Shown here one piece after another: positions 5,743 through 13,003 of a stretch of 17,472 nt of DNA. Below the pieces are notes generated by a model that was not told the origin of the DNA, did no database searches, and saw only the letters and a list, made by a program, of their open reading frames with translations. The DNA is from Cyanobacteria bacterium UBA1186 (GTDB taxonomy: Bacteria; Cyanobacteriota; Vampirovibrionia; Gastranaerophilales; Gastranaerophilaceae): the NCBI GenBank assembly GCA_002309875.1, contig DBYM01000023.1, forward strand, positions 1,452-18,923, read 5' to 3'. Made by a program: the position numbers and the translations under genes. How positions within the stretch are numbered: the stretch's first letter is position 1; every line of letters begins with the position of its first letter.

Positions 5743-8004
5743 ATGGCAAACAAAATACCGAGTTGTGAACTTGAAAAAGAACTTTTTAACAGCGTTTTTT
5801 CCAAAACGCCCGATTATATTAAAAATCTTGATATCCTGAATTTTGACAATGAAGGAACATTCACGTTTACGCTGAAGCGTGAACATCTTTATCCGCATTC
5901 CGAAACAAACCCCGAAGGATTAAACCTCCTTGAGTGGTTTGCGGGATATGCAAAAGAGGCAAAAGTTTCAACTGCCGGAATCAGAGGACCGCAAAATATT
6001 CTCTACCCGCAAGATACCCGTTTCCCGATAAACCTTGTCGGAATCGTTCTTGCTACCCTTGCCAAAGCACTTGTTGCAAGGGGTAAATATGAGGGAAAAG
6101 AAATCCGCAAACTTGCAGGGAGCGAAGTCCGCTATAATTCCGCTCTTTACCTTGACGCTATTGCGAGAATTCAGGCGGCTCAGGGAATAAAAACCCTTGT
6201 TCCGCAGGGAAGAAAAACAATCCCGATTTGGCTTGCATCGTTCCTTTGCTACAAACTTGACCTCACGGGCGGTGAATACATAACTTCAAGCCACGGAATT
6301 TCCGTAAAAACGGCCACCAAAGACTTAAATTCTCAGGGAAGCCAATACCTGCCCGAAGAATCATTGGAATTTGTCGATAAAATACAGGAAATCTTCGATA
6401 CCGTTGAAAAACAAGGCTCTTATGAAATTAAAATCGCAGCCAAAGATAATCCTCTTATTGACGAAAAAATTATGGAAAGGCTGAACGACGGAGTTGATTT
6501 GTACGTCGAATACCTCAAATCAGGCGTTGCGGAAAACCTTGACGGTGTTAAAAATATGAGAGGTCAGTTGTTTGTCGAAGCAGTCGGAGGGTGCGCTTAC
6601 AGAACACTTTCGAGAGTTCTTGAAAAACTTCAAATCTCAAACAAATACGTTTGGAACAACATTGAAGAAGACCCGTTCTTCCATTCAATCGGCAAATACG
6701 ACACTGACCCCAAAGGAAACAAAGTGTTTTACGACTATTCCGTTGACGCAACCGTTTTGGCAAAAAGATTAAACGGCGAAAAATATTTCCCTGTCATCGA
6801 ATCTTTGCATTACGAGGAAAAACTTAAACCGATGCCTCTCGGAACGGTCGTTTTAATCACCGACCCCGACCATGACAGGCTTACCGTCTGCCAGATTGAA
6901 GAAGTCGGAAATACTCCGAACCTTGATGAACTCGGAGTTTCATATATCCACCTCGGAGAAAACAGAATTTTAACCGTTTATACGGCAAATCAGGCCTTCC
7001 TGATGCTTATGGATTACAGAGTCAGACAACTGAAACATCAGGGCAGATTTAAAAATCACCCGAGATTTATGATTAAAACAACCGCATCTGCTCTCAGTTG
7101 GGACGAATGGGCAGGGGTAAACAATATCAAAGTGGTTAATGTCCCCGTCGGCTTCAAAGAAATTGCCAATATTATGAAAAAGGTTGAACTTCAAATCAGG
7201 ACAAACCCGAACGCCGAAGTCAAAGTTGATGACGTTTTCGGAAACGAAATCAACCTCGGAGTACAACCCCGTCTGATATTTGGCGGAGAAGAATCGGGCG
7301 GTATGATTATGGGCTCCGAAGATATGATTGAATCCCTTGCGGGCAGAAAAGCAATCGCAATGAGAGAAAAGAGCGCAACCGAAGCAATTATCGTATCCTC
7401 CTGCCTTGCCGCAGAACTTGAAGAAGAAAACAAAACGCTTTCGGAATACTTAAGCGAAATTTTTGAAAAGAATAACATTATCGCAAAATTTGACGTCAGA
7501 GAAGATATTGCGTACTACAACGAGTCCGAGCCCGATATTGACAAACTGAAACAGGCTAAACTCGAGGGTGAAAAACAAAGAACAAAGAACGACCTGTTCT
7601 ATCTCTCCCTTGCAATCGCAATAAGAGAAGGAATTGCAAACGTTGATGAGGTTAAAAACATACTCGGTGACGCATTCCCCGAACTGAGTTTCAAAAACCT
7701 GACCGACGTCAAATTTGTCGGAGACGGCACTTATCTGAAGTTTACTGACAAATACGTTGAAATCCGTCCTTCCGGAACGGACGCAAAGACAAAGGCTTAT
7801 TCGGGCGGTGAAAATCTTGAAGAAATAAGCAAATTCTCCCGCATATTGGGCAACTATTCCGGAGAAAGAACGGAATTACACAAAAAACTCATAACCGGCG
7901 AATTCTATGAAAATTCAAAAGAAACCGCTCTGAATTATTATCTGAAATTTGTCGATAAAGGAGCAGATAATTCCGTATTTGAAATCCCCAACTATAACTA
8001 TTAA
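5743..8004 (+). CDS. phosphoglucomutase/phosphomannomutase family protein, unusually long
   Basis: The alpha-D-phosphohexomutase family moves phosphate between C1 and C6 of a hexose phosphate, feeding glycogen, nucleotide-sugar and envelope synthesis. Visible signatures are STAGIRG (76-82), phosphoserine region TSSHGIS (181-187, S183 the likely phospho-acceptor), metal loop DPDHDR (374-379), sugar-binding GEESGG (515-520) and phosphate-binding RPSGT (675-679). At 753 aa it is much longer than the usual 450-580; extra sequence sits mainly between the serine and metal loops (about 190 residues apart) and before the last domain. The serine loop is SSHGIS instead of the standard ASHNP, so activity or specificity may differ. 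The start is set by GGGGGAG six bases upstream of the ATG. Which sugar it uses cannot be told. Confidence 0.88.
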   Translation: MANKIPSCELEKELFNSVFSKTPDYIKNLDILNFDNEGTFTFTLKREHLYPHSETNPEGLNLLEWFAGYAKEAKVSTAGIRGPQNILYPQDTRFPINLVGIVLATLAKALVARGKYEGKEIRKLAGSEVRYNSALYLDAIARIQAAQGIKTLVPQGRKTIPIWLASFLCYKLDLTGGEYITSSHGISVKTATKDLNSQGSQYLPEESLEFVDKIQEIFDTVEKQGSYEIKIAAKDNPLIDEKIMERLNDGVDLYVEYLKSGVAENLDGVKNMRGQLFVEAVGGCAYRTLSRVLEKLQISNKYVWNNIEEDPFFHSIGKYDTDPKGNKVFYDYSVDATVLAKRLNGEKYFPVIESLHYEEKLKPMPLGTVVLITDPDHDRLTVCQIEEVGNTPNLDELGVSYIHLGENRILTVYTANQAFLMLMDYRVRQLKHQGRFKNHPRFMIKTTASALSWDEWAGVNNIKVVNVPVGFKEIANIMKKVELQIRTNPNAEVKVDDVFGNEINLGVQPRLIFGGEESGGMIMGSEDMIESLAGRKAIAMREKSATEAIIVSSCLAAELEEENKTLSEYLSEIFEKNNIIAKFDVREDIAYYNESEPDIDKLKQAKLEGEKQRTKNDLFYLSLAIAIREGIANVDEVKNILGDAFPELSFKNLTDVKFVGDGTYLKFTDKYVEIRPSGTDAKTKAYSGGENLEEISKFSRILGNYSGERTELHKKLITGEFYENSKETALNYYLKFVDKGADNSVFEIPNYNY

Positions 8005-8034
8005 ATGGGAGTAGTAAAGGGGTAAGGGGTAAAT
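8005..8034 (+). repeat. G-rich repeat fragment with two GGGGTAA units
   Basis: Directly after the phosphohexomutase stop comes AGTAGTAAA and then GGGGTAA (8019-8025) and GGGGTAAAT (8026-8034) in tandem. The same unit appears at 2792, 11165 and, inverted, at 11274-11285. It fills most of the 47-base gap before rnhB and may be a remnant of the same repeat family. Confidence 0.45.
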
Positions 8035-8051
8035 GGACAAAGAGGTGCCTT

Positions 8052-8702
8052 TTGAACAGTAACTCGCAAACACTTTTTGAATTTGACAAAAGTTTCGGCA
8101 AAAAAATTATCGGAACAGATGAAGCCGGAAGAGGCCCGGGTGCGGGCGGAGTGTTTGCCGCTGCGGTTTATTTTCCCGAAGTTACCGAAGGTTTGATTAA
8201 GGATTTGGCTGTTCTTAATGACTCGAAAAAATTAACTCCGAAAAAGCGTAAGTCAATCTATGACACTATTATAACCAATTCGGTCAGTAAAATTATCTGC
8301 GTGGAAGTGGAAGAAATCGAGAAAATAAACATTCTTAATTCCTCCCTGAAAGCGATGAGGCTCGCCTGTAATTCAGTCGCAGAGCAACTCGGAGGAGATA
8401 TTCTGACTCTTGTTGACGGAAATAAATTAATAAAAGAATACACTTACCCCCAGGAATTTGTAATTAAGGGGGATTCAAAGTCGGCATCAATAGCCGCCGC
8501 AAGTATTCTCGCCAAGGTGACGAGAGACAGATATATGGAAAATCTCGACAGTGAATTTCCGATGTATAATTGGAAAAAGAATGCGGGATATCTGACCGCC
8601 CAACACCTCGAAGCCATTGATAAATACGGATTATCGCCTTATCACAGACCTTCGTTTTTAAAAAAATTCTATGCCAAAAAGAAAGAGGAAATAAAGAAAT
8701 GA
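8052..8702 (+). CDS. rnhB: ribonuclease HII
   Basis: RNase HII nicks RNA in RNA/DNA hybrids and removes single ribonucleotides from DNA. The 216-aa protein has GTDEAGRGP (21-29) with catalytic D23 and E24, NDSKKL (56-61), VDGN with D122, and GDSKSASIAAASILAKV (140-156) with D141; all four metal-binding acids are present, as is the downstream HRPSF (about 198-202). Its glycine-rich loop reads GPGAGGV where most homologues have GPLAGPV. The start is TTG: AGAGGTG lies 5-6 bases ahead of it and no better in-frame ATG exists near the conserved N-terminus. It overlaps the next gene by ATGA, so the two should be translationally coupled. Confidence 0.95.
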   Translation: MNSNSQTLFEFDKSFGKKIIGTDEAGRGPGAGGVFAAAVYFPEVTEGLIKDLAVLNDSKKLTPKKRKSIYDTIITNSVSKIICVEVEEIEKINILNSSLKAMRLACNSVAEQLGGDILTLVDGNKLIKEYTYPQEFVIKGDSKSASIAAASILAKVTRDRYMENLDSEFPMYNWKKNAGYLTAQHLEAIDKYGLSPYHRPSFLKKFYAKKKEEIKK

Positions 8703-8980
8703 ACGACGAAAACAAAATAATAATAACCGTTTCGGGAACGGACAAAGTCGGAATTATCGCAAACGTATCAACCATACTTGCCAACAACAGGGTAAATATT
8801 GAGGACGTTAAGCAAACCCTTATGCAGGGCCACTTTGTAATGTTTATGCTCTGCGATATCAAAGAGGCTCTCGTAAATTTCAAGGAACTTAAAAATATCC
8901 TTATTGAAGAAGGAAACAAGATGGAACTTGAAATATGGGTGCAAAAGAAGGGCATTTTTGAAAAAATGCACACCGTATAA
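8699..8980 (+). CDS. ACT-domain protein of the UPF0237 family
   Basis: This 93-aa protein is a single ACT domain. VSGTDKVGIIANVSTILA (11-28) and NIEDVKQTLMQGHFVMFMLCDI (33-54) match the UPF0237 pattern, and the tail IFEKMHTV resembles the family's usual IFxAMHRI. ACT domains bind small ligands such as amino acids and act as regulators; the ligand here is unknown. The gene overlaps rnhB (ATGA) and lies 3 bases before the TPR gene, so it sits inside an operon. In many bacteria this family is encoded beside a UPF0210 (DUF711) gene; none is present here. Confidence 0.88.
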   Translation: MNDENKIIITVSGTDKVGIIANVSTILANNRVNIEDVKQTLMQGHFVMFMLCDIKEALVNFKELKNILIEEGNKMELEIWVQKKGIFEKMHTV

Positions 8981-8983
8981 ATT

Positions 8984-9460
8984 ATGGAAGAAGAATTTGA
9001 TATAGAAAAACTTAAAAATATAAGCGAGCGCTTAAGGCAAATCAACAGCAAATTCAGGCTCCTCACCCTTTTGAAAAATGCAAAAGAGGAATATGACAAA
9101 AACAATTACGAGGAATGTATTACAAACTGCCTTGAGGCACTTGAGCACGACCCCGAAAACCCCGTTGCCCTGAGAGGAATGGGCTGTTCCATGCAGTTTT
9201 TGGGAAACCGTGACGAGGCATTAAGATACTATAACCTTGCCCTGAAGTTCTCCAAAAATAAGGAAATCGAATACACGCTTATCGGCGCTCTTTACTACAT
9301 TGAGGACGATTTGGACAAGGCGCTCGAATACTTTAACCTTGCAATAGACGAAAATGATGATTACGACCCCGCTTACGAAGGCAAAAATCAGACTATGCTT
9401 GAAAATCATCTCAAGATTATCGACCTGCAGGATTCCCTGATAAAAAGAGAACTCATGTAA
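8984..9460 (+). CDS. tetratricopeptide-repeat protein, 158 aa
   Basis: Residues 29-60, 61-94 and 95-129 form three TPR helix pairs (for example NYEECITNCLEALEHDPENP and NRDEALRYYNLALKF), with a partial fourth after 130. The N-terminal 28 residues are a charged helix. It is acidic, without signal peptide or membrane segment, so probably a cytosolic adaptor. The ATG follows the ACT gene's stop by 3 bases and has no clear Shine-Dalgarno, suggesting re-initiation by ribosomes finishing the ACT gene. It is the last gene of the rnhB operon, with a hairpin just after it. The partner is unknown. Confidence 0.85.
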   Translation: MEEEFDIEKLKNISERLRQINSKFRLLTLLKNAKEEYDKNNYEECITNCLEALEHDPENPVALRGMGCSMQFLGNRDEALRYYNLALKFSKNKEIEYTLIGALYYIEDDLDKALEYFNLAIDENDDYDPAYEGKNQTMLENHLKIIDLQDSLIKRELM

Positions 9461-9467
9461 ACAAAAG

Positions 9468-9486
9468 ACCTGCCCTTAAGGCAGGT
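9468..9486 (+). terminator. hairpin after the rnhB/ACT/TPR operon
   Basis: ACCTGCC (9468-9474) pairs with GGCAGGT (9480-9486) around a CTTAA loop, 7 bases after the TPR stop codon. The following sequence (ACTCTTCTC) is pyrimidine-rich but not a true T-tract, so termination may be partial or Rho-assisted. Confidence 0.6.
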
Positions 9487-9583
9487 ACTCTTCTCAACTG
9501 TCATTTGGGATAATGTCCGTCCCAAATCTCTTCTCCCAAAAATTTTTTTTTTAATTGTTTGTGATAATTTTCCCAAATACTCC

Positions 9584-9592
9584 TGATATAAT
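9584..9592 (+). promoter_or_regulatory. extended -10 promoter-like site inside the intergenic region
   Basis: TGATATAAT is a perfect TGnTATAAT. It lies 271 bases upstream of rimO, so it could drive a long leader for rimO or a small RNA. No convincing -35 is visible. Confidence 0.35.
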
Positions 9593-9827
9593 ATACTGAT
9601 TTGTTTTCTCTCTCGACTCTCCCCAAGTCTTGCCAGCCATCACTCCTTTCCCGTCTATGTATTAATCATATATTTTTAACCCGCTTAATCAAGTAAAGAA
9701 TTTTGAAAAAAATTTTACAATCGACCATGCCTCCCATGCCTATTGGGAAAAATCCGAATTTACAAAAATTTACCATTATTTGAGCCGTTTTTGTATTGAC
9801 AATTTTCCTTGTCAGTGAAGCGCAATA

Positions 9828-9856
9828 TTGATACTAAACTCAGACCATGCTAGACT
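9828..9856 (+). promoter_or_regulatory. promoter whose start point coincides with the rimO ATG (leaderless)
   Basis: TTGATA (9828-9833) and TAGACT (9851-9856) are exactly 17 bases apart, and TGC before the hexamer makes it an extended -10. Six bases (CGTTTT) separate it from the ATG at 9863, so transcription should start on the start codon. The 8-mer GACCATGC just before the -10 also occurs at 9723-9730. Confidence 0.6.
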
Positions 9857-9862
9857 CGTTTT

Positions 9863-11161
9863 ATGAAAAAAATTGCGCTCATAAGTCACGGCTGTGCAAA
9901 GAATCTTGTGGATTCCGAATTGATTTCGGGACTCCTGATTAAGAACGGTTATCAGGTAACTCTGAACGAAAACGAGTCCGATATTGTTATAGTAAATACC
10001 TGTTCTTTTATCTGCGACGCCGAAAGAGAATCCGTTCATACCGTTCTTGATATGGTAAACCAAGGCAAAAAGGTCATTGTAACGGGGTGTCTTGCACAAA
10101 AACATTCGGAAGAATTAAAAAAAGAAATCCCCGAACTCTCTGCCGTTGTCGGAACTACGGATTTTACCGATATTATAGGGGTGCTCAAAAGCATTGACAA
10201 AGGCTATGTTGAAAAAGTCAGCAAAAAGCCAGACTACATTTATCCCGAAGAAATCGAAAGAGCGCAGATTACCATGGGGGCAAGTTCTTACATAAAAATA
10301 GCCGACGGGTGCAACTACCGGTGCGGATACTGCATAATCCCGCATCTCAGAGGAGATTACCATTCGAGAAGAATGGAAAACATAGTTAAAGAGGCGGAAA
10401 CCCTCGTTAAAAAAGGCGTTACGGAAATTATACTTATTGCTCAGGATACAACGGGCTACGGAGTCGATATTTACGGGAAGCCAATGCTCTCCGAACTTCT
10501 GAGGAAACTTAACAAAATAGAAGGTTTGGGCTGGATAAGAGTGATGTATGCCTATCCGACACAGATGACGGACGAACTTCTGCATACAATTGCAGAATGT
10601 GAAAAAGTGGTTAAATACGTCGATATCCCGCTTCAGCATTCGGATATCGAGATGCTCAGACTTATGAACAGACCCGCTTTTGATTACAGAAAACTTATCA
10701 GAAACATACGAAAAATTATCCCCGGTGTTTCAATAAGGACGGCATTTATCGTCGGTTACCCGAACGAAACGGAAGAAATGTTCAGCAATCTCTGCAATTT
10801 TGTCCGTGAAATGAAATTCGACAGAATGGGAGTATTCTGCTATTCAAGAGAAAAAGGAACACCATCTTACTCAATGAAACCGCAGGTTCCGAAGAAAATC
10901 GCAAAAGAACGTTATAACAAACTTATGAAAATTCAGCAGGAAATCTCCTTAAAAAGAAACCAAAGTCTTGTCGGGAAAGCCCTTCCCTGCATAATCGAAT
11001 GCCTTTCGGACGAAGGTGAAGTTATTGCACGCACGCAATATGACGCACCCGAAATTGACGGAATAGTGAATATTAAGACGGATAAACACGTTGTCCCCGG
11101 AGATATCGAAAAAGTTAAGATAACCGGTGCAACGGAGTATGATTTAATAGGAGAACTGTAA
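9863..11161 (+). CDS. rimO: ribosomal protein S12 methylthiotransferase RimO
   Basis: RimO is a radical-SAM enzyme with two [4Fe-4S] clusters that methylthiolates a conserved aspartate of ribosomal protein S12. The 432-aa product has the N-terminal MTTase cysteines C11, C47 and C76; GCAKNLVDSE (10-19) is the RimO rather than MiaB form. The radical SAM triad is C150-NYR-C154-GY-C157, in DGCNYRCGYCIIP. A TRAM domain occupies about 367-432. Length is normal. The ATG at 9863 has no Shine-Dalgarno and lies at the predicted transcription start. It is a single-gene unit, and its stop codon touches the inverted-repeat element at 11163. Confidence 0.96.
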   Translation: MKKIALISHGCAKNLVDSELISGLLIKNGYQVTLNENESDIVIVNTCSFICDAERESVHTVLDMVNQGKKVIVTGCLAQKHSEELKKEIPELSAVVGTTDFTDIIGVLKSIDKGYVEKVSKKPDYIYPEEIERAQITMGASSYIKIADGCNYRCGYCIIPHLRGDYHSRRMENIVKEAETLVKKGVTEIILIAQDTTGYGVDIYGKPMLSELLRKLNKIEGLGWIRVMYAYPTQMTDELLHTIAECEKVVKYVDIPLQHSDIEMLRLMNRPAFDYRKLIRNIRKIIPGVSIRTAFIVGYPNETEEMFSNLCNFVREMKFDRMGVFCYSREKGTPSYSMKPQVPKKIAKERYNKLMKIQQEISLKRNQSLVGKALPCIIECLSDEGEVIARTQYDAPEIDGIVNIKTDKHVVPGDIEKVKITGATEYDLIGEL

Positions 11162-11162
11162 A

Positions 11163-11287
11163 AAGGGGTAAACCCCCAACATTCACCCCTCACCCCGGCC
11201 CTCTCCCTAAGGAGAGGGAGTAGTTATTCACAACTCACTATTCACTATTCGCCTCTATATTTACCCCCCCATATATATTTACCCCTT
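11163..11287. repeat. 125-bp intergenic element with 10-bp terminal inverted repeats, hairpin and heptamers
   Basis: The ends are perfect inverted copies, AAGGGGTAAA (11163-11172) and TTTACCCCTT (11278-11287). Inside are a C-rich stretch, a perfect 8-bp hairpin CCCTCTCC/GGAGAGGG with CTAA loop (11199-11218), four degenerate heptamers of the CTATTCA type (11224-11251) and two copies of TATATTTACCCC 18 bp apart (11256-11267, 11274-11285). It fills the gap between the convergent rimO and phospholipase-D genes, and its right end contains the stop codon of the latter. It looks like a miniature inverted-repeat or REP-like element; the hairpin could also terminate transcription both ways. Confidence 0.6.
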
Positions 11288-13003
11288 ACATGCCGGGTCC
11301 TGGGCATCTGTAAAGCCGTCGTAATTGTTATCAAGGCCGTCGGTACAGGAGCCGATTGAATCTCTGCCCTCCGCTCTTGCGTTCAGTTTCAGCCATTTGT
11401 TATCAATCTTGTCCCACTGATATAGAAAATTTTTCTTATAAAACTTTGCCATCTCAGAAGACCTGATTACAACAAGGTTTTCGTCGTTTTTATTCTCTCC
11501 GCTGTTTGAAAAATTCATCGAGCCGATTATGACATATTTATCGTCAACGATTACGGATTTTGAGTGCATTTTGCCTGCGTAATTCTCCGTCTTAATGCTG
11601 ATTCCGCCGTTTCTCAGCAAATTATGTTTTGAATGTTTTGCGGAGGCATTCAGGGCATCGACAATCAGTCTCACGTCAACTCCCCGCTTTTTCGCATTAA
11701 TCAGGGCTTCCGTCATCTCTCTGTCCGTAACAAGGAAGGCGGGAATGTAAACATAGTTCTTCGAACTGTTTATAAGCGGAATAACCGCATTCTTCAGTGC
11801 TTTGTCCTGAGGTGAAAAATAGATATCAAGATGTATTCCGCTGATATCGACGGATTTGTTTTTGACGGGAACCTTTTCGGTGTGGAATTTACCACCGTAC
11901 ATCTGCTCAAATTCGGCTTTGTAGATTTCCGCAACTTTGGGAGAATTGATTACGAGGATACTGTTGGTGTTAAACCCCGACATATCCGTATGAGAAAGGT
12001 TTGCCGAGCCTGTTATGACCTTTTTATTGTCAAAGATGTAAAATTTATTGTGCATAATACTGTTTGCCGAAAGTGATGCCCTGTCGCTTTTTCCCGCTTT
12101 GATGATCTCGGTAATTCTGCCTGTTTCGGGATAAATGTTTCCGCCTTTTGAATCCAAATCATATACAAGCCTGATTTTTACTCCCCGTTTAATGGCATTT
12201 TTCAGAGCCGTTTCAATCTCTCTTGTGCTTGAATACCCGTAAATAGCCATATCTATGGTCTTTTCGGAATTGTTAATCCCGTCAAGTATCTCTTTGCAAA
12301 TATCTGAGGAGCATTTTCTGTCAGGCTTTGTTTTTAGGGTAAAATCGGCAAGTACGAGCCTGATATCACCGAAATCCAAAACACTTCCGACTGAATTGTT
12401 CACGGCAGACTTGTTTTCAGCCTTTTTGTAAAAACGTCTCGGCAAATGGTCTTTTCTGACCACGACAAAATTTTTCAGCGTTTTCACTCTTTCATCGTCA
12501 GGCTCATAAACTATATCCCCATTCAGGTCGATAACTTTGTAATTACCGTTCTGCGCCTCATAAAGCCGTTCCTTATACTTCTCATCAAAACAGGGCTTTT
12601 CGTCTTTTATGCAAAATCCCGAATAGACAAACTTCGTTCTGTAACCGTATTTGCGGTAAACAAGGTCGTTATTCCCCGACATAACCTTTCTGCCCTTCAG
12701 TGTGGTTGCCGCCCAATATTTGCCAAGATTTCCGAGGATAAACGCGTCTTTTTCGGAAATACCGAATTTTGAGGCAAGTTTTGAATTCTTATCCGTATAT
12801 TCCGGGTCAAAACAATCATAACCCGAAATCCTATATTGTCCGCTGTCGAGCAGAATATTCAGAGGGGATAAGACGTCCTTAACCTTATGCATCTTAGTTT
12901 GCGGGACAATAAATACCGCCGCCGCAAAAAATAAAAACACAATAAATATAATGCTAAGAATCCTGCTTTTGTTCGGTTTCCTGCGGCTGTTCTTCAGGTT
13001 CAT
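11279..13003 (-). CDS. membrane-anchored phospholipase D-family protein with two HKD motifs and acidic C-terminal motif
   Basis: The protein is 574 aa. A basic N-terminus and hydrophobic segment (residues 14-33, RILSIIF to AAAVFIV) form a signal anchor, placing the rest outside the membrane. Residues 40-200 match nothing I recognise. Two PLD halves follow: H318-N-K320...D325 with GSANLS (332-337), and H480-S-K482...D487 with GSMNFS (494-499), both complete, so catalysis is likely. Possible activities are phospholipase, cardiolipin synthase-like transfer or nuclease. The tail holds a calcium-binding-like motif, CTDGLDNNYDGFTDAQDPAC (553-572), known from secreted and surface proteins. The ATG at 13003 lies 50 bases inside the upstream gene and lacks a clear ribosome binding site, which suggests coupled translation. 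The last codons (AAG GGG TAA) lie in the repeat element. Confidence 0.85.
   Translation of the reverse strand: MNLKNSRRKPNKSRILSIIFIVFLFFAAAVFIVPQTKMHKVKDVLSPLNILLDSGQYRISGYDCFDPEYTDKNSKLASKFGISEKDAFILGNLGKYWAATTLKGRKVMSGNNDLVYRKYGYRTKFVYSGFCIKDEKPCFDEKYKERLYEAQNGNYKVIDLNGDIVYEPDDERVKTLKNFVVVRKDHLPRRFYKKAENKSAVNNSVGSVLDFGDIRLVLADFTLKTKPDRKCSSDICKEILDGINNSEKTIDMAIYGYSSTREIETALKNAIKRGVKIRLVYDLDSKGGNIYPETGRITEIIKAGKSDRASLSANSIMHNKFYIFDNKKVITGSANLSHTDMSGFNTNSILVINSPKVAEIYKAEFEQMYGGKFHTEKVPVKNKSVDISGIHLDIYFSPQDKALKNAVIPLINSSKNYVYIPAFLVTDREMTEALINAKKRGVDVRLIVDALNASAKHSKHNLLRNGGISIKTENYAGKMHSKSVIVDDKYVIIGSMNFSNSGENKNDENLVVIRSSEMAKFYKKNFLYQWDKIDNKWLKLNARAEGRDSIGSCTDGLDNNYDGFTDAQDPACKG

Larger units (their letters stand above)
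9461..9862. other. 402-bp non-coding region between the TPR gene and rimO
   Basis: No convincing protein gene is present. Beyond the operon hairpin it holds an inverted repeat ATTTGGGA/TCCCAAAT (9503-9510 and 9520-9527) followed by AAAAA and a run of ten T (9543-9552), which together could act as a second terminator. TCCCAAA recurs near 9535 and 9571. There is a promoter-like site at 9584-9592, a direct repeat CCATGCCT (about 9725-9741), and the rimO promoter. A 29-codon minus-strand frame (9640-9551) with AGGAG two bases before its ATG can be read, but that spacing is too short to trust. Confidence 0.5.

Noticed and set aside
8464..9105. 213-codon minus-strand frame across rnhB, the ACT gene and the TPR gene
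   Set aside because: It is antisense to three recognisable genes; its hydrophobic, Ser/Phe/Leu-rich composition is what the complement of AT-rich coding sequence gives.
9551..9640. 29-codon minus-strand frame with AGGAG before its ATG
   Set aside because: The spacing to the ATG is only two bases, the peptide is unrecognisable, and it runs through a homopolymer-rich non-coding region; kept only as a note.
10115..10639. 174-codon minus-strand frame inside rimO
   Set aside because: It lies wholly within the conserved rimO frame, on the opposite strand; the product has no recognisable motif.
12954..13003. Frameshift or fusion between the YdjC-like and phospholipase-D genes
   Set aside because: The YdjC-like protein ends with a natural charged tail and the other protein starts with a complete signal anchor, so two overlapping genes fit better than one broken gene.
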